Of a DNA stretch of 13,564 nt, positions 4,936-11,174 are shown in pieces (position 1 is the first letter of the stretch; each line of letters begins with the position of its first letter). A program made the position numbers and the translations under genes. Below the pieces are notes generated by a model. The model did no database searches and was not told where the DNA came from. It worked only from the letters and a program-made list of their open reading frames with translations. Source of the DNA: Candidatus Babeliales bacterium. GTDB lineage: Bacteria; Babelota; Babeliae; Babelales; CAIQNR01. Location of the stretch: NCBI GenBank assembly GCA_021735725.1, contig JAIPGS010000016.1, positions 1 to 13,564 on the forward strand, written 5' to 3'.

Positions 4936-7563
4936 CTATTTTCTACGTTTTTTTCCTTTTGGATCATCGATATCGTAATCACCTTCATCAGATGATGATT
5001 CATCTTCTGAAAAAGTTCTTTTTATTCCACGTTTTTCTTGGTCTTGTATACTATTATAGTAAGCAAGTTCCATTTCATGGTCATATTGATAGTCATCTGC
5101 AGCGGCATGGTTTTGATCATCATTTAAGTAGTGTTCCATATCAACGTCTTCATAAGAGTCTTGATAGTTATTTGTAGCAGCTTCAGCAACAGCAACAGCA
5201 TCATTAACCGCAGCAGCAACAGCAGCAGCAAAAGCATCCTCGACATCATTATCATTTGCTCTGGCCATTTGTGCATTATACCTACGTTGGTTAAATGCAT
5301 CGGTTGAAGTGTATGAAGGCTGAGGAGTTGGTGCTTGAGTAGGTTCAATGAATTGGTTTAGAAATTCACAATCTGTAAGAAAGTTTGCTTCTACATCAGT
5401 TGTTTGCATAAGGTTTTCAGGCGGTGTAAGTTTTTTTGCTGGTATTGGATTAGGTAAAGAATCAGAAATACTTGTAATAATTTGTTTATTAGCTTTTGTA
5501 TTATGAGAAAATTCGTTAATAAGTTCTTTTAATCCACAACAATGTGGATACCATTTTTTACGTTCTTTTTCTTGTGTTTCTTTTCCTGCAAAATGAAGAG
5601 TAATAATTTCTAAGCAATTAAGCATATTTTTCTTTTTTAGTATGAAATTTTGTAATGGGCTATAGAGTTGGAAAATATCTACCATATTGGTGTTTATACC
5701 TGTTTTTAAAATAACAATATTTTCATCAGTAATACATGCTTGATAAATTGCTCTGTCAGCATCTATTTTAATAAGAGTATTTGTTTTTAAATCCAAAATT
5801 TGAAGAGTTTTGTAGTTAGATAATCCAATAATGCATAGTTCTTCTTTATGAAAAAATTGTTGTCTCTGGTTTAGGGGCATTTGTGTTTCATGAAAACAAT
5901 ATTTTTTATAGAGTTCTTTTTTGAGTTCTTTATCTTTATATCTTTTTAAGAGTGTTACTTCTGATGAATACTTTTTTAAACCTTTAACAGCTTCAATTCT
6001 TATAAATTGTGAGTTGCAACTAAAAGAATAGTTAATTTTTAAATACTTAGTCATATTTCCATTAAGGGGAAGTGTTATTTTTTGAACGAGCGTATGATCT
6101 TCTGTTTTGAAAATATACATATCTGTTTCTTTGGTTAAAAGATAAAATTGTGAATCGGGGCTGAAGCATTGAAAAATACATTTTTGTGAAGGGCTGAATT
6201 CTTCAGGAAGAACAAACGTAGGAATTAAAGGGGCTTCAGGAGAGCTGAAGCAGCATTTTGGTGTTTCATTGTTATAATAATAAAGATATTTTCCATCATA
6301 ACTTATATGGACATGCTCTAAAGATAGTGTAGATTCTTGATGTTTTTCTTCTACTTTTTCAAATCTATGAAGATCAGAGACAATACGTTGTCCATTTGGA
6401 GTCAAAGTTTGAAATAGTAAGAACTTACAATCATCAGTAATTGTATATCTTTGTATGTAGTCACTTGCAACTGTTTTTACTAATAAAGCTTCATCTTTTT
6501 CTTTAGCATTTTTTGAAAGATCAAAAATGTATAATTGATTTGTTGATGCATCATTCACTAAACAGTATTTATCATAAAGTTTAATCGTTAAATCTGGAAA
6601 GCCTTCAACATTACTTAGTTCTTTTCTTATTATTTTGAGAGGTGTTTCTTTTTTTGAAACAAGGTCATAAATATAAATAGTGTTGTCACTATTGCTTATA
6701 TAACATAGGTATTTTTCATTATACATAATCTGGCGCTGAAGAAGATGGGGTTTACTTTTTAAAATGAGCGAATGAGAAGTAAATGGTGTCTGTTGCGTGT
6801 TAACAAGAGTAACTTTATAATTGCAACTCTCATCTGATTGTTCATTGTCATAAAGAATAAATGGAGAAGCTTTATGAGAGCCAATTGCAGAAGAACATCT
6901 TGTATGAGCAGAAAGAGTGGGAAGATGCTTAAGCGCTCTTTGTGGTTTTAGTTCAGCTAATGCTTTTTTAATTATTATCTTTTTAAGTTCATAGTTAAAA
7001 TCAGAATCTAGAGCAAGATAGTTAAGCGGATTTAATTGCTTTAATGAAAGCTTTTGTAATAAATCTGTTTGATCAAGAGAGAATATTCTATGTGCTACAT
7101 AATTTAAAAAAGATTGATAGTGAGGAGTTTCATCATCATCTGATTTTTGGTCTCTAAATCCAAGTTGATCAAGAGCTTTACAAGCAGAAAATAATTGTTC
7201 AAATGACAATGTATCAGCAAATGTAGCTTGTTGTTCTGGTGTATTACATAAAAAAAGTTTTTCTAAAAATTCTACTTGCTCTTGGGTTATACCTGGGCAA
7301 GGTAATTCTTTATTTACTTCTTCTGAGTAATCTGTATCTTCTAAAAAATCATAAAGCATTTTGAATCTGTTAACAAAGTTTTGTGACACCTTAAAAGAAA
7401 CTCCATCTGTATCTATTAATGTATAGATTTTTTCTGCTGATTGATCAACATCCATTGGAGCAACAGCTGCAGCAGCACCACAATCTTTTTGTACCGATTG
7501 TACACATGGTATAACAGACAAAAGAAACAGAATAAGTACCCCAGGAACAAATTTATTTTTCAT
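4936..7563 (-). CDS. Secreted Skp1/POZ-like + beta-propeller-like protein with basic nuclear-signal-like tail
   Basis: The 875-residue protein starts with a signal peptide (MKNKFVPGVLILFLLSVIPCVQS). GGAGG lies 7 nt upstream of the ATG. Residues 46-175 follow the Skp1 layout: IYTLIDTDGVSFKVS resembles the opening strands, LEDTDYSEE plus ELPCPGITQEQVEFLEKLF the mid-section, TLSFEQLFSACKALDQLGFRD the TLFELILAANYLDIKGLLD helices, and YVAHRIFSLDQTDLLQKLSL the C-terminal VANMIKGKTPEEIRKTF helices. Residues about 225-675 hold repeated YIYDL, YIFDL, YLYYYN, YIFKTED and LQILDLKT strands, suggesting a degenerate WD40/TolB-like propeller. The C-terminus is disordered: an Ala-rich stretch (about 776-798), acidic Asp/Tyr-rich sequence, then KRGIKR (844-849), SEDESSSDEGD and a final KGKKRRK. 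Such basic clusters and acidic serines are typical of eukaryotic nuclear signals and CK2 sites. Export and host targeting are inferences. Domain calls rest on pattern matching by eye. Confidence 0.7.
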   Translation of the reverse strand: MKNKFVPGVLILFLLSVIPCVQSVQKDCGAAAAVAPMDVDQSAEKIYTLIDTDGVSFKVSQNFVNRFKMLYDFLEDTDYSEEVNKELPCPGITQEQVEFLEKLFLCNTPEQQATFADTLSFEQLFSACKALDQLGFRDQKSDDDETPHYQSFLNYVAHRIFSLDQTDLLQKLSLKQLNPLNYLALDSDFNYELKKIIIKKALAELKPQRALKHLPTLSAHTRCSSAIGSHKASPFILYDNEQSDESCNYKVTLVNTQQTPFTSHSLILKSKPHLLQRQIMYNEKYLCYISNSDNTIYIYDLVSKKETPLKIIRKELSNVEGFPDLTIKLYDKYCLVNDASTNQLYIFDLSKNAKEKDEALLVKTVASDYIQRYTITDDCKFLLFQTLTPNGQRIVSDLHRFEKVEEKHQESTLSLEHVHISYDGKYLYYYNNETPKCCFSSPEAPLIPTFVLPEEFSPSQKCIFQCFSPDSQFYLLTKETDMYIFKTEDHTLVQKITLPLNGNMTKYLKINYSFSCNSQFIRIEAVKGLKKYSSEVTLLKRYKDKELKKELYKKYCFHETQMPLNQRQQFFHKEELCIIGLSNYKTLQILDLKTNTLIKIDADRAIYQACITDENIVILKTGINTNMVDIFQLYSPLQNFILKKKNMLNCLEIITLHFAGKETQEKERKKWYPHCCGLKELINEFSHNTKANKQIITSISDSLPNPIPAKKLTPPENLMQTTDVEANFLTDCEFLNQFIEPTQAPTPQPSYTSTDAFNQRRYNAQMARANDNDVEDAFAAAVAAAVNDAVAVAEAATNNYQDSYEDVDMEHYLNDDQNHAAADDYQYDHEMELAYYNSIQDQEKRGIKRTFSEDESSSDEGDYDIDDPKGKKRRK

Positions 7564-7597
7564 TTTATAACCTCCACGATTAATGAAAATACTAAGT

Positions 7598-7619
7598 GGA
7601 AATCAATCTTTAGATTTCC
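7598..7619 (-). promoter_or_regulatory. 5' leader hairpin of the 875-residue protein mRNA
   Basis: GGAAATC and GATTTCC form a perfect 7-bp inverted repeat around an 8-nt loop (minus strand). An alternative inner AATC/GATT stem is also possible. With transcription predicted to start near 7626, the hairpin would sit almost at the mRNA 5' end, where such structures commonly protect against decay. Confidence 0.4.
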
Positions 7620-7632
7620 TTTATATAACTTA

Positions 7633-7660
7633 ATTATACGCTTTATTGTCTATTTGTCAA
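7633..7660 (-). promoter_or_regulatory. Consensus sigma70 promoter of the 875-residue secreted protein gene
   Basis: On the minus strand a perfect TTGACA (7655-7660) and a perfect TATAAT (7633-7638) are 16 nt apart, about 70 nt upstream of the ATG. The -35 is embedded in a palindrome TATTTG-A-CAAATA (7651-7663). A 15-nt stretch (7649-7663) is identical to that at the LRR gene promoter (9506-9520). Confidence 0.8.
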
Positions 7661-7663
7661 ATA
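7651..7663. promoter_or_regulatory. Palindromic operator-like site, copy 1
   Basis: TATTTG and CAAATA are separated by one central base, a 6-1-6 inverted repeat over the -35 box of the 875-residue protein gene. The same site, extended to 7-1-7, recurs at the LRR gene promoter. A binding protein is not identified. Confidence 0.4.
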
Positions 7664-7725
7664 CTAAACTGTCCGATAGTACCTTTACAAGGTAGTTAAG
7701 CTTAAGTTTTAACAAAGAGAGCTTA

Positions 7726-7742
7726 GAGCTTATTCGAAAAAT
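7726..7742 (+). repeat. IS left terminal inverted repeat
   Basis: GAGCTTATTCGAAAAAT pairs with the right end with 16 of 17 matches. The outermost seven bases GAGCTTA are also present immediately outside at 7719-7725, giving a tandem copy of the tip. Confidence 0.88.
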
Positions 7743-7750
7743 AAAAATAA

Positions 7751-7779
7751 GTGAAAACTCCGTTTAGTTGGGTTATACT
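7751..7779 (+). promoter_or_regulatory. Probable transposase promoter inside the IS left end
   Basis: GTGAAA (7751-7756, four of six) and TATACT (7774-7779, five of six) are 17 nt apart. Predicted start near 7786 leaves a leader of about 28 nt before the transposase ATG. The -10 overlaps a GGGTT-ATACT-AACCC palindrome (7770-7784), which could serve as an autoregulatory site. Confidence 0.45.
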
Positions 7780-7813
7780 AACCCGTGCACAAAAACCTAA
7801 AACAGGAGTTTTC
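7753..7813 (+). promoter_or_regulatory. Inverted repeat that can mask the transposase ribosome-binding site
   Basis: GAAAACTCC (7753-7761) is perfectly complementary to GGAGTTTTC (7805-7813), which contains the AGGAG Shine-Dalgarno and touches the ATG at 7814. GGGTT/AACCC (7770-7774 and 7780-7784) nests inside. The left arm lies upstream of the predicted own start site. Only transcripts entering from outside would therefore contain both arms and hide the start. Confidence 0.55.
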
Positions 7814-8566
7814 ATGTTCAGTATATCAGATATTTTATGGAAAAAAATTAAAATAATTATTCCAACAAAAAAGACACTTAGAGGAAGACCAGAAATAAAT
7901 GCAAAACAAGCTTTTAATGCTATATTTTACGTTTTAAAAACAGGTATTCAATGGAAAGCTTTACCAAGAGAACTTGGAGCAGCAAGCACGATACATGGAA
8001 AATTTATGAAATGGGCTCGTATGGGTATTTTTGAATCTATATTTAAATTGATAAAAGATTTTTATTTATCATGTAATAAAGAAAATATTTGGTACGCTAT
8101 TGATGCAAATCACACTAAGGCACCATTAAGTAATTTTTCAGGCAAAAGCCCCGTAGATAGAGGGAAGCGTGGCATTAAAAAAACTATATTGGTAGATAGA
8201 AGAGGGGCTCCCTTAGCAATTGCTGTTGGGGCTGGAAATGTACATGATTCTAAATTTTTTGACGAAATTTTTACAAAAATTCCACAACATGGAAATACCC
8301 GAATTTTGACTGCAGACAGCGCATATGATTGTGAAAAATTTAAAAAATTATGTTCAAGAAACAACATTGCTTTCATACCATCAACCAATCGTCGCAGAAA
8401 CAAAGAAAAACGTATTACATACCCAGCTCATCGCTGGGTTGTCGAAAGAACTTTAGGCTGGTTTTCTTGGTACCGTTCATTGAAAATTTGCTGGAGCAAG
8501 ACAAAAATATCGTATGAATCGCTACTTTCATTTGCTGCAGCCATTCAACTTTTTAGGATGATATGA
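7814..8566 (+). CDS. IS5-family DDE transposase
   Basis: The 250-residue transposase is full length for the compact IS5/IS427-like group and should cut and join the element's ends. Visible features are the N-terminal WKKIKIIIP and GRPEINAKQAFNAIFYVLKTGIQWKALP region typical of the helix-turn-helix part, and the catalytic triad: Asp97 in WYAIDANHTKA, Asp168 in ILTADSAYD and Glu211 in HRWVVERTLGW. GIKKTILVDRRGAPLAIAVGAGNVHDS is the conserved segment after the first aspartate. The ATG at 7814 is chosen over an in-frame start at 7751, because AGGAG lies 5 nt upstream and the protein homology begins there. The upstream codons fall in the inverted-repeat leader. The TGA stop overlaps the first base of the right terminal repeat. 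Confidence 0.92.
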   Translation: MFSISDILWKKIKIIIPTKKTLRGRPEINAKQAFNAIFYVLKTGIQWKALPRELGAASTIHGKFMKWARMGIFESIFKLIKDFYLSCNKENIWYAIDANHTKAPLSNFSGKSPVDRGKRGIKKTILVDRRGAPLAIAVGAGNVHDSKFFDEIFTKIPQHGNTRILTADSAYDCEKFKKLCSRNNIAFIPSTNRRRNKEKRITYPAHRWVVERTLGWFSWYRSLKICWSKTKISYESLLSFAAAIQLFRMI

Positions 8567-8582
8567 TTTTTCGGATAAGCTC
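8566..8582 (-). repeat. IS right terminal inverted repeat
   Basis: Read on the minus strand it is GAGCTTATCCGAAAAAT, one mismatch from the left end. TTA follows outside, matching the base triplet before the left end. Confidence 0.88.
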
Positions 8583-8593
8583 TTAAATAGAAT

Positions 8594-9427
8594 TTAATCA
8601 AACATGACGACACAACCTGCAGGAACTTGTGCTCGAATCATATCACGTTGAGCAAGTGGTATCGGATTTTCGCTAAGATTGAGGTATTTTAATGCTGTAA
8701 GGCGAGTGAATGTATCAGGCTCAATTGTTGTTATTTGGTTGCCATCAAGACTGAGCGCTGTTAATGCAGGAAGGCCATTAAAAGCATTAGGGTCGATTAT
8801 TATTATTTTGTTGTAGCGAAGATGGAGAAATTTTAATGAGGGAAAGCCATTAAATATATCTTTATTAAGTGTTGGGAGTTTGTTGGCGTTAAGCTCGATC
8901 CGTGTTAGTTTAAGTCTAGAAGATTTTTTTAATCCCTCGAGAGACGTTAAAGATAAATAGCTTGCAAAAAATTCATTTGTGTTTTGTAATATTTCACTCC
9001 CTCCAGCATCAAGAAGATCTTGTAATGAAAGTTTCCATGGCACACCTTTTTTTGTAACAAAATCTGCAAGTTTAGGGTTATATAGTTCGAGCAATCGAAA
9101 AGGAGAGTCGTTTAATAATCGCGTTGGGTGTTGAACCCATAACTTTGCAGCTGTGCTTGTAATAAATTCTTCAATTTTTTTAGAGTCTTCAATTTCATTT
9201 ATTAATTTTTCTGGTAATTTTTTGGTGAGCATAGACTCACAAATATCCATTTTTATTGGATCAGAATCTTCGTATTGATCAAGAGTATTTATAATATTGT
9301 TAACACAGATCTGTTTTAAAGAGGGCACTGGCCTGCATGGCAATGCAGCAGCGGCAGCACCTTCAGTAGTAAAAATTACCTTTTGAGTAAGCCCGAGTAA
9401 TAGTATTAAAAGTATTTTATTTTTCAT
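8594..9427 (-). CDS. Secreted leucine-rich repeat protein with BC-box-like motif
   Basis: The start at 9427 gives MKNKILLILLLGLTQKVIF, a signal peptide matching that of the 875-residue protein. The in-frame ATG at 9439 would add four residues and break this match. Residues 24-28 are five alanines. Residues 36-45, SLKQICVNNI, fit the elongin-BC box consensus [APST]LxxxCxxx[AILV] exactly. Residues 62-72 (about KKLPEKLINEI) lie where a SOCS box would have its cullin part, but LPEK is not a true LPxP. Residues 172-277 hold about four leucine-rich repeats of 24 residues (LKFLHLRYNKIIIIDPNAFN; LTALSLDGNQITTIEPDTF; LKYLNLSENPI) of the NxIxxIxxxxFxxL type. The protein is 277 residues long. A role in binding host proteins is inferred from LRRs plus a secretion signal. 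The stop is 11 bp from the IS right end. Confidence 0.8.
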   Translation of the reverse strand: MKNKILLILLLGLTQKVIFTTEGAAAAALPCRPVPSLKQICVNNIINTLDQYEDSDPIKMDICESMLTKKLPEKLINEIEDSKKIEEFITSTAAKLWVQHPTRLLNDSPFRLLELYNPKLADFVTKKGVPWKLSLQDLLDAGGSEILQNTNEFFASYLSLTSLEGLKKSSRLKLTRIELNANKLPTLNKDIFNGFPSLKFLHLRYNKIIIIDPNAFNGLPALTALSLDGNQITTIEPDTFTRLTALKYLNLSENPIPLAQRDMIRAQVPAGCVVMFD

Positions 9428-9460
9428 TTTTATAACCATCCTGTCATTTTTATAACCATC
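9424..9460 (-). repeat. Tandem duplication of the ribosome-binding/start region of the LRR gene
   Basis: A 17-bp unit containing GATGGTTATAAAAATG (minus strand) occurs at 9424-9440 and 9444-9460 with a 20-bp period. Each copy supplies a weak Shine-Dalgarno and an ATG. The second ATG (9427) begins the LRR protein. The first (9447) opens a five-codon reading frame. Confidence 0.85.
9430..9447 (-). other. Five-codon upstream reading frame created by the duplication
   Basis: ATG at 9447 opens Met-Thr-Gly-Trp-Leu and stops at TAA (9430-9432). Two bases later the LRR gene ATG begins. Termination and reinitiation would place ribosomes on the LRR start. Whether it is translated is unknown. Confidence 0.35.
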
Positions 9461-9488
9461 TTTTGAATATTTTTAATCTCTTCAATAA

Positions 9489-9517
9489 AGAATAGATTAA
9501 AAATTTCTATTTGTCAA
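9489..9517 (-). promoter_or_regulatory. Promoter of the LRR gene with palindromic -35 region
   Basis: On the minus strand TTGACA (9512-9517) is perfect and TATTCT (9489-9494, four of six) lies 17 nt downstream. The region 9506-9520 is identical to 7649-7663 at the other secreted-protein gene, while the spacers differ. Confidence 0.65.
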
Positions 9518-9521
9518 ATAG
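9507..9521. promoter_or_regulatory. Palindromic operator-like site, copy 2
   Basis: CTATTTG-A-CAAATAG is a perfect 7-1-7 inverted repeat centred in the -35 of the LRR gene. It is the most symmetric of the copies in this window. A shorter relative (TTTG-A-CAAA within TTTTTTGACAAATAG) is at 11097-11111. Confidence 0.45.
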
Positions 9522-9550
9522 GGGTATTGCGCTTATCTGTTGTTATAAGA

Positions 9551-10987
9551 TTAAATGGAATCTAATGTTTTTTGAAGTCTTTCATTAACTACATCTAAGC
9601 TTAACATATTCATAAGTTCTTTAATTCCTGGGCCATTAATTGATCCTGTTAAAGCATATCTAATAAAAGAGAAGACAGATTTAAATGAAATGTCATTATC
9701 TTTAGCGCATGTTTTTACTGTTGTTAAAAAATCATCAATGCAGCTTAAAGGAAGAGCGTCAGAGAGACATATTTTAAACGCTTCTTTTTTGTCAGCTGGC
9801 AATAATGTGCGAGCAATATCAGCGTCGTGTTGAGGTTCTGCAAAATAAAAAGCAAGCAGTTGTACGCAGTCTTGAAGTGTTACAAGTTCTTGTTGAATAT
9901 GATGAACCAGTTCTTCTACTTGTTCATCATTCATAGTACGAACAATTTCATATGATTTTTCTAAATAAGGTCGACATAAATGAGCAATTTTTTTTGTTGG
10001 TAAATTACCTATCCATTTATGATTAATCCATCGTAATTTTTCAACATCGTATTTAATTTGTCCTGTTGTGGAAGGTTTATTAAAATCGATAATTTTAATA
10101 AGATCGTCTATATTCATAATTTCTTTTTCATATGATCCACCAATGATTGCCAGATAATTATTAATTGCTTCTGGCAAAAATCCTGCATCTTTTAAATCAC
10201 GAAGTGAAAATCCAAAATCACGTTTTGAAAGTTTTTTACCATCAATATTACACAAGATAGGCATATGCCAATAGAGGGGAAGCGGTTTTTGGGCAGCATC
10301 ATAAAGAGCAGCTTGTCCTGCAGTGTTACTTAAATGGTCTTCTCCTCGAATTGCACAGGTTATATCCATCAAAGCATCATCAATAAAATTTGCAAACATA
10401 AAAGTAACAGTACCATCTTGACGTGTTATGGGAAAATCAGAAAAGTTTTTCATCTCAAAAGGAATAGCCCCATGTGAAAGATCTTGCACTACTAATGTTT
10501 TGGAATGATCAAGTTCCATACGCCATACAAATGGTTTTGACTTGGCATAAGTATCAGATTCTTCTTGTGAAAGTTTTAAACATGTTCGGTCGTAACGTGG
10601 AGGAGTTTTTAATGCGATTTGACGTTGACGTTTGCGATCTAATTCATCCATGGTACAAAAGCAACGGTATACTTTTTTGTTTTTAATAAATTTTTTTAAT
10701 TCTGCTTCATAAATGGATGCTCGTTCAGATTGAAAGTAAGGACCTTTTCCGCCATCTTTGTGAGGGCCTTCATCAAATTCAATTCCAAGCCATTGTAAGT
10801 CTTCTTGAATTTTTAAAGCTCCAGGATCAAAATTACGCGCAGGATCAGTATCTTCTATACGTAAAATGAACGTGCCGCCTTTTTGACGGGCGATTAAAAA
10901 GTTCATTAAAGCGGTTCTGATATTTCCTAAATGCATCATTCCTGTTGGAGCAGGAGCAAATCGTACACGTAATTTTTTTGTATCCAT
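9551..10987 (-). CDS. gltX: Glutamyl-tRNA synthetase
   Basis: This class I aminoacyl-tRNA synthetase charges tRNA(Glu) with glutamate in the cytoplasm. It has 478 residues, the normal length. FAPAPTGMMHLGNIRTAL (residues 10-27) carries the HIGH-type motif as HLGN. RIEDTDPAR follows. YRCFCTMDEL (107-116) holds the zinc-site-like cysteines. DGTVTFMFANFIDDALMDITCAIRGEDHLSNT is the conserved catalytic core. KKLSKRD (251-257) is the KMSKS-type loop. The C-terminal helical anticodon-binding part is present to the end. The ATG at 10987 has only a weak purine-rich GAAAGAAAG upstream. Whether it also charges tRNA(Gln) cannot be told from this window. It is followed on the same strand by the LRR gene, which has its own promoter. 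Confidence 0.95.
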   Translation of the reverse strand: MDTKKLRVRFAPAPTGMMHLGNIRTALMNFLIARQKGGTFILRIEDTDPARNFDPGALKIQEDLQWLGIEFDEGPHKDGGKGPYFQSERASIYEAELKKFIKNKKVYRCFCTMDELDRKRQRQIALKTPPRYDRTCLKLSQEESDTYAKSKPFVWRMELDHSKTLVVQDLSHGAIPFEMKNFSDFPITRQDGTVTFMFANFIDDALMDITCAIRGEDHLSNTAGQAALYDAAQKPLPLYWHMPILCNIDGKKLSKRDFGFSLRDLKDAGFLPEAINNYLAIIGGSYEKEIMNIDDLIKIIDFNKPSTTGQIKYDVEKLRWINHKWIGNLPTKKIAHLCRPYLEKSYEIVRTMNDEQVEELVHHIQQELVTLQDCVQLLAFYFAEPQHDADIARTLLPADKKEAFKICLSDALPLSCIDDFLTTVKTCAKDNDISFKSVFSFIRYALTGSINGPGIKELMNMLSLDVVNERLQKTLDSI

Positions 10988-11131
10988 ACTTTCTTTCTTT
11001 CACTTAATCTTTAATGTATCTTTCTTATAAGGTAGCATATGACAATAAAAACTGCTAGAAACCGATGTGAAAGGTATTTTAGAGTTATACAAATCTTTTT
11101 TTGACAAATAGGACAAATGTTTGTTACTTTT

Positions 11132-11140
11132 TGCTACGAT
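11132..11140 (+). promoter_or_regulatory. Extended -10 promoter of the acylphosphatase-like gene
   Basis: TGC-TACGAT matches the extended -10 pattern TGn followed by a -10 with four of six bases. A TTGACA at 11101-11106 lies too far upstream (28 nt) to be its -35. AGGACA (11110-11115) at 19 nt is an imperfect alternative. The predicted leader to the ATG at 11175 is about 28 nt. Confidence 0.4.
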
Positions 11141-11174
11141 ATGTAGTTTTTCGCTAAAAAAAGAAAAGAGTAGA

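Larger units (their letters stand above)
7726..8582 (+). mobile_element. Complete IS5-family insertion sequence
   Basis: The 857-bp element has 17-bp terminal inverted repeats differing at one base: GAGCTTATTCGAAAAAT at the left (7726-7742) and its complement with a C for T at the right (8566-8582). It is flanked by TTA on both sides (7723-7725 and 8583-8585), a probable 3-bp target duplication. One uninterrupted transposase gene fills it. It lies between the LRR gene stop (11 bp away at 8594) and the promoter of the 875-residue protein gene (66 bp away). It interrupts no gene but separates two related secreted-protein genes. Intact ORF and near-perfect ends suggest recent arrival. Confidence 0.88.

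Noticed and set aside
5124..5348. 74-codon Leu/Met-rich minus frame
   Set aside because: It is a shifted reading of the alanine-repeat tract of the 875-residue gene. The Leu runs come from the GCA/CTG repeat read out of frame.
4510..5650. 19-nt identical stretch at 4510-4528 and 5632-5650 (CTTTTTTAGTATGAAATTT)
   Set aside because: The second copy lies inside coding sequence on the opposite strand and is explained by ordinary codons. Low-complexity chance match is the likelier cause.
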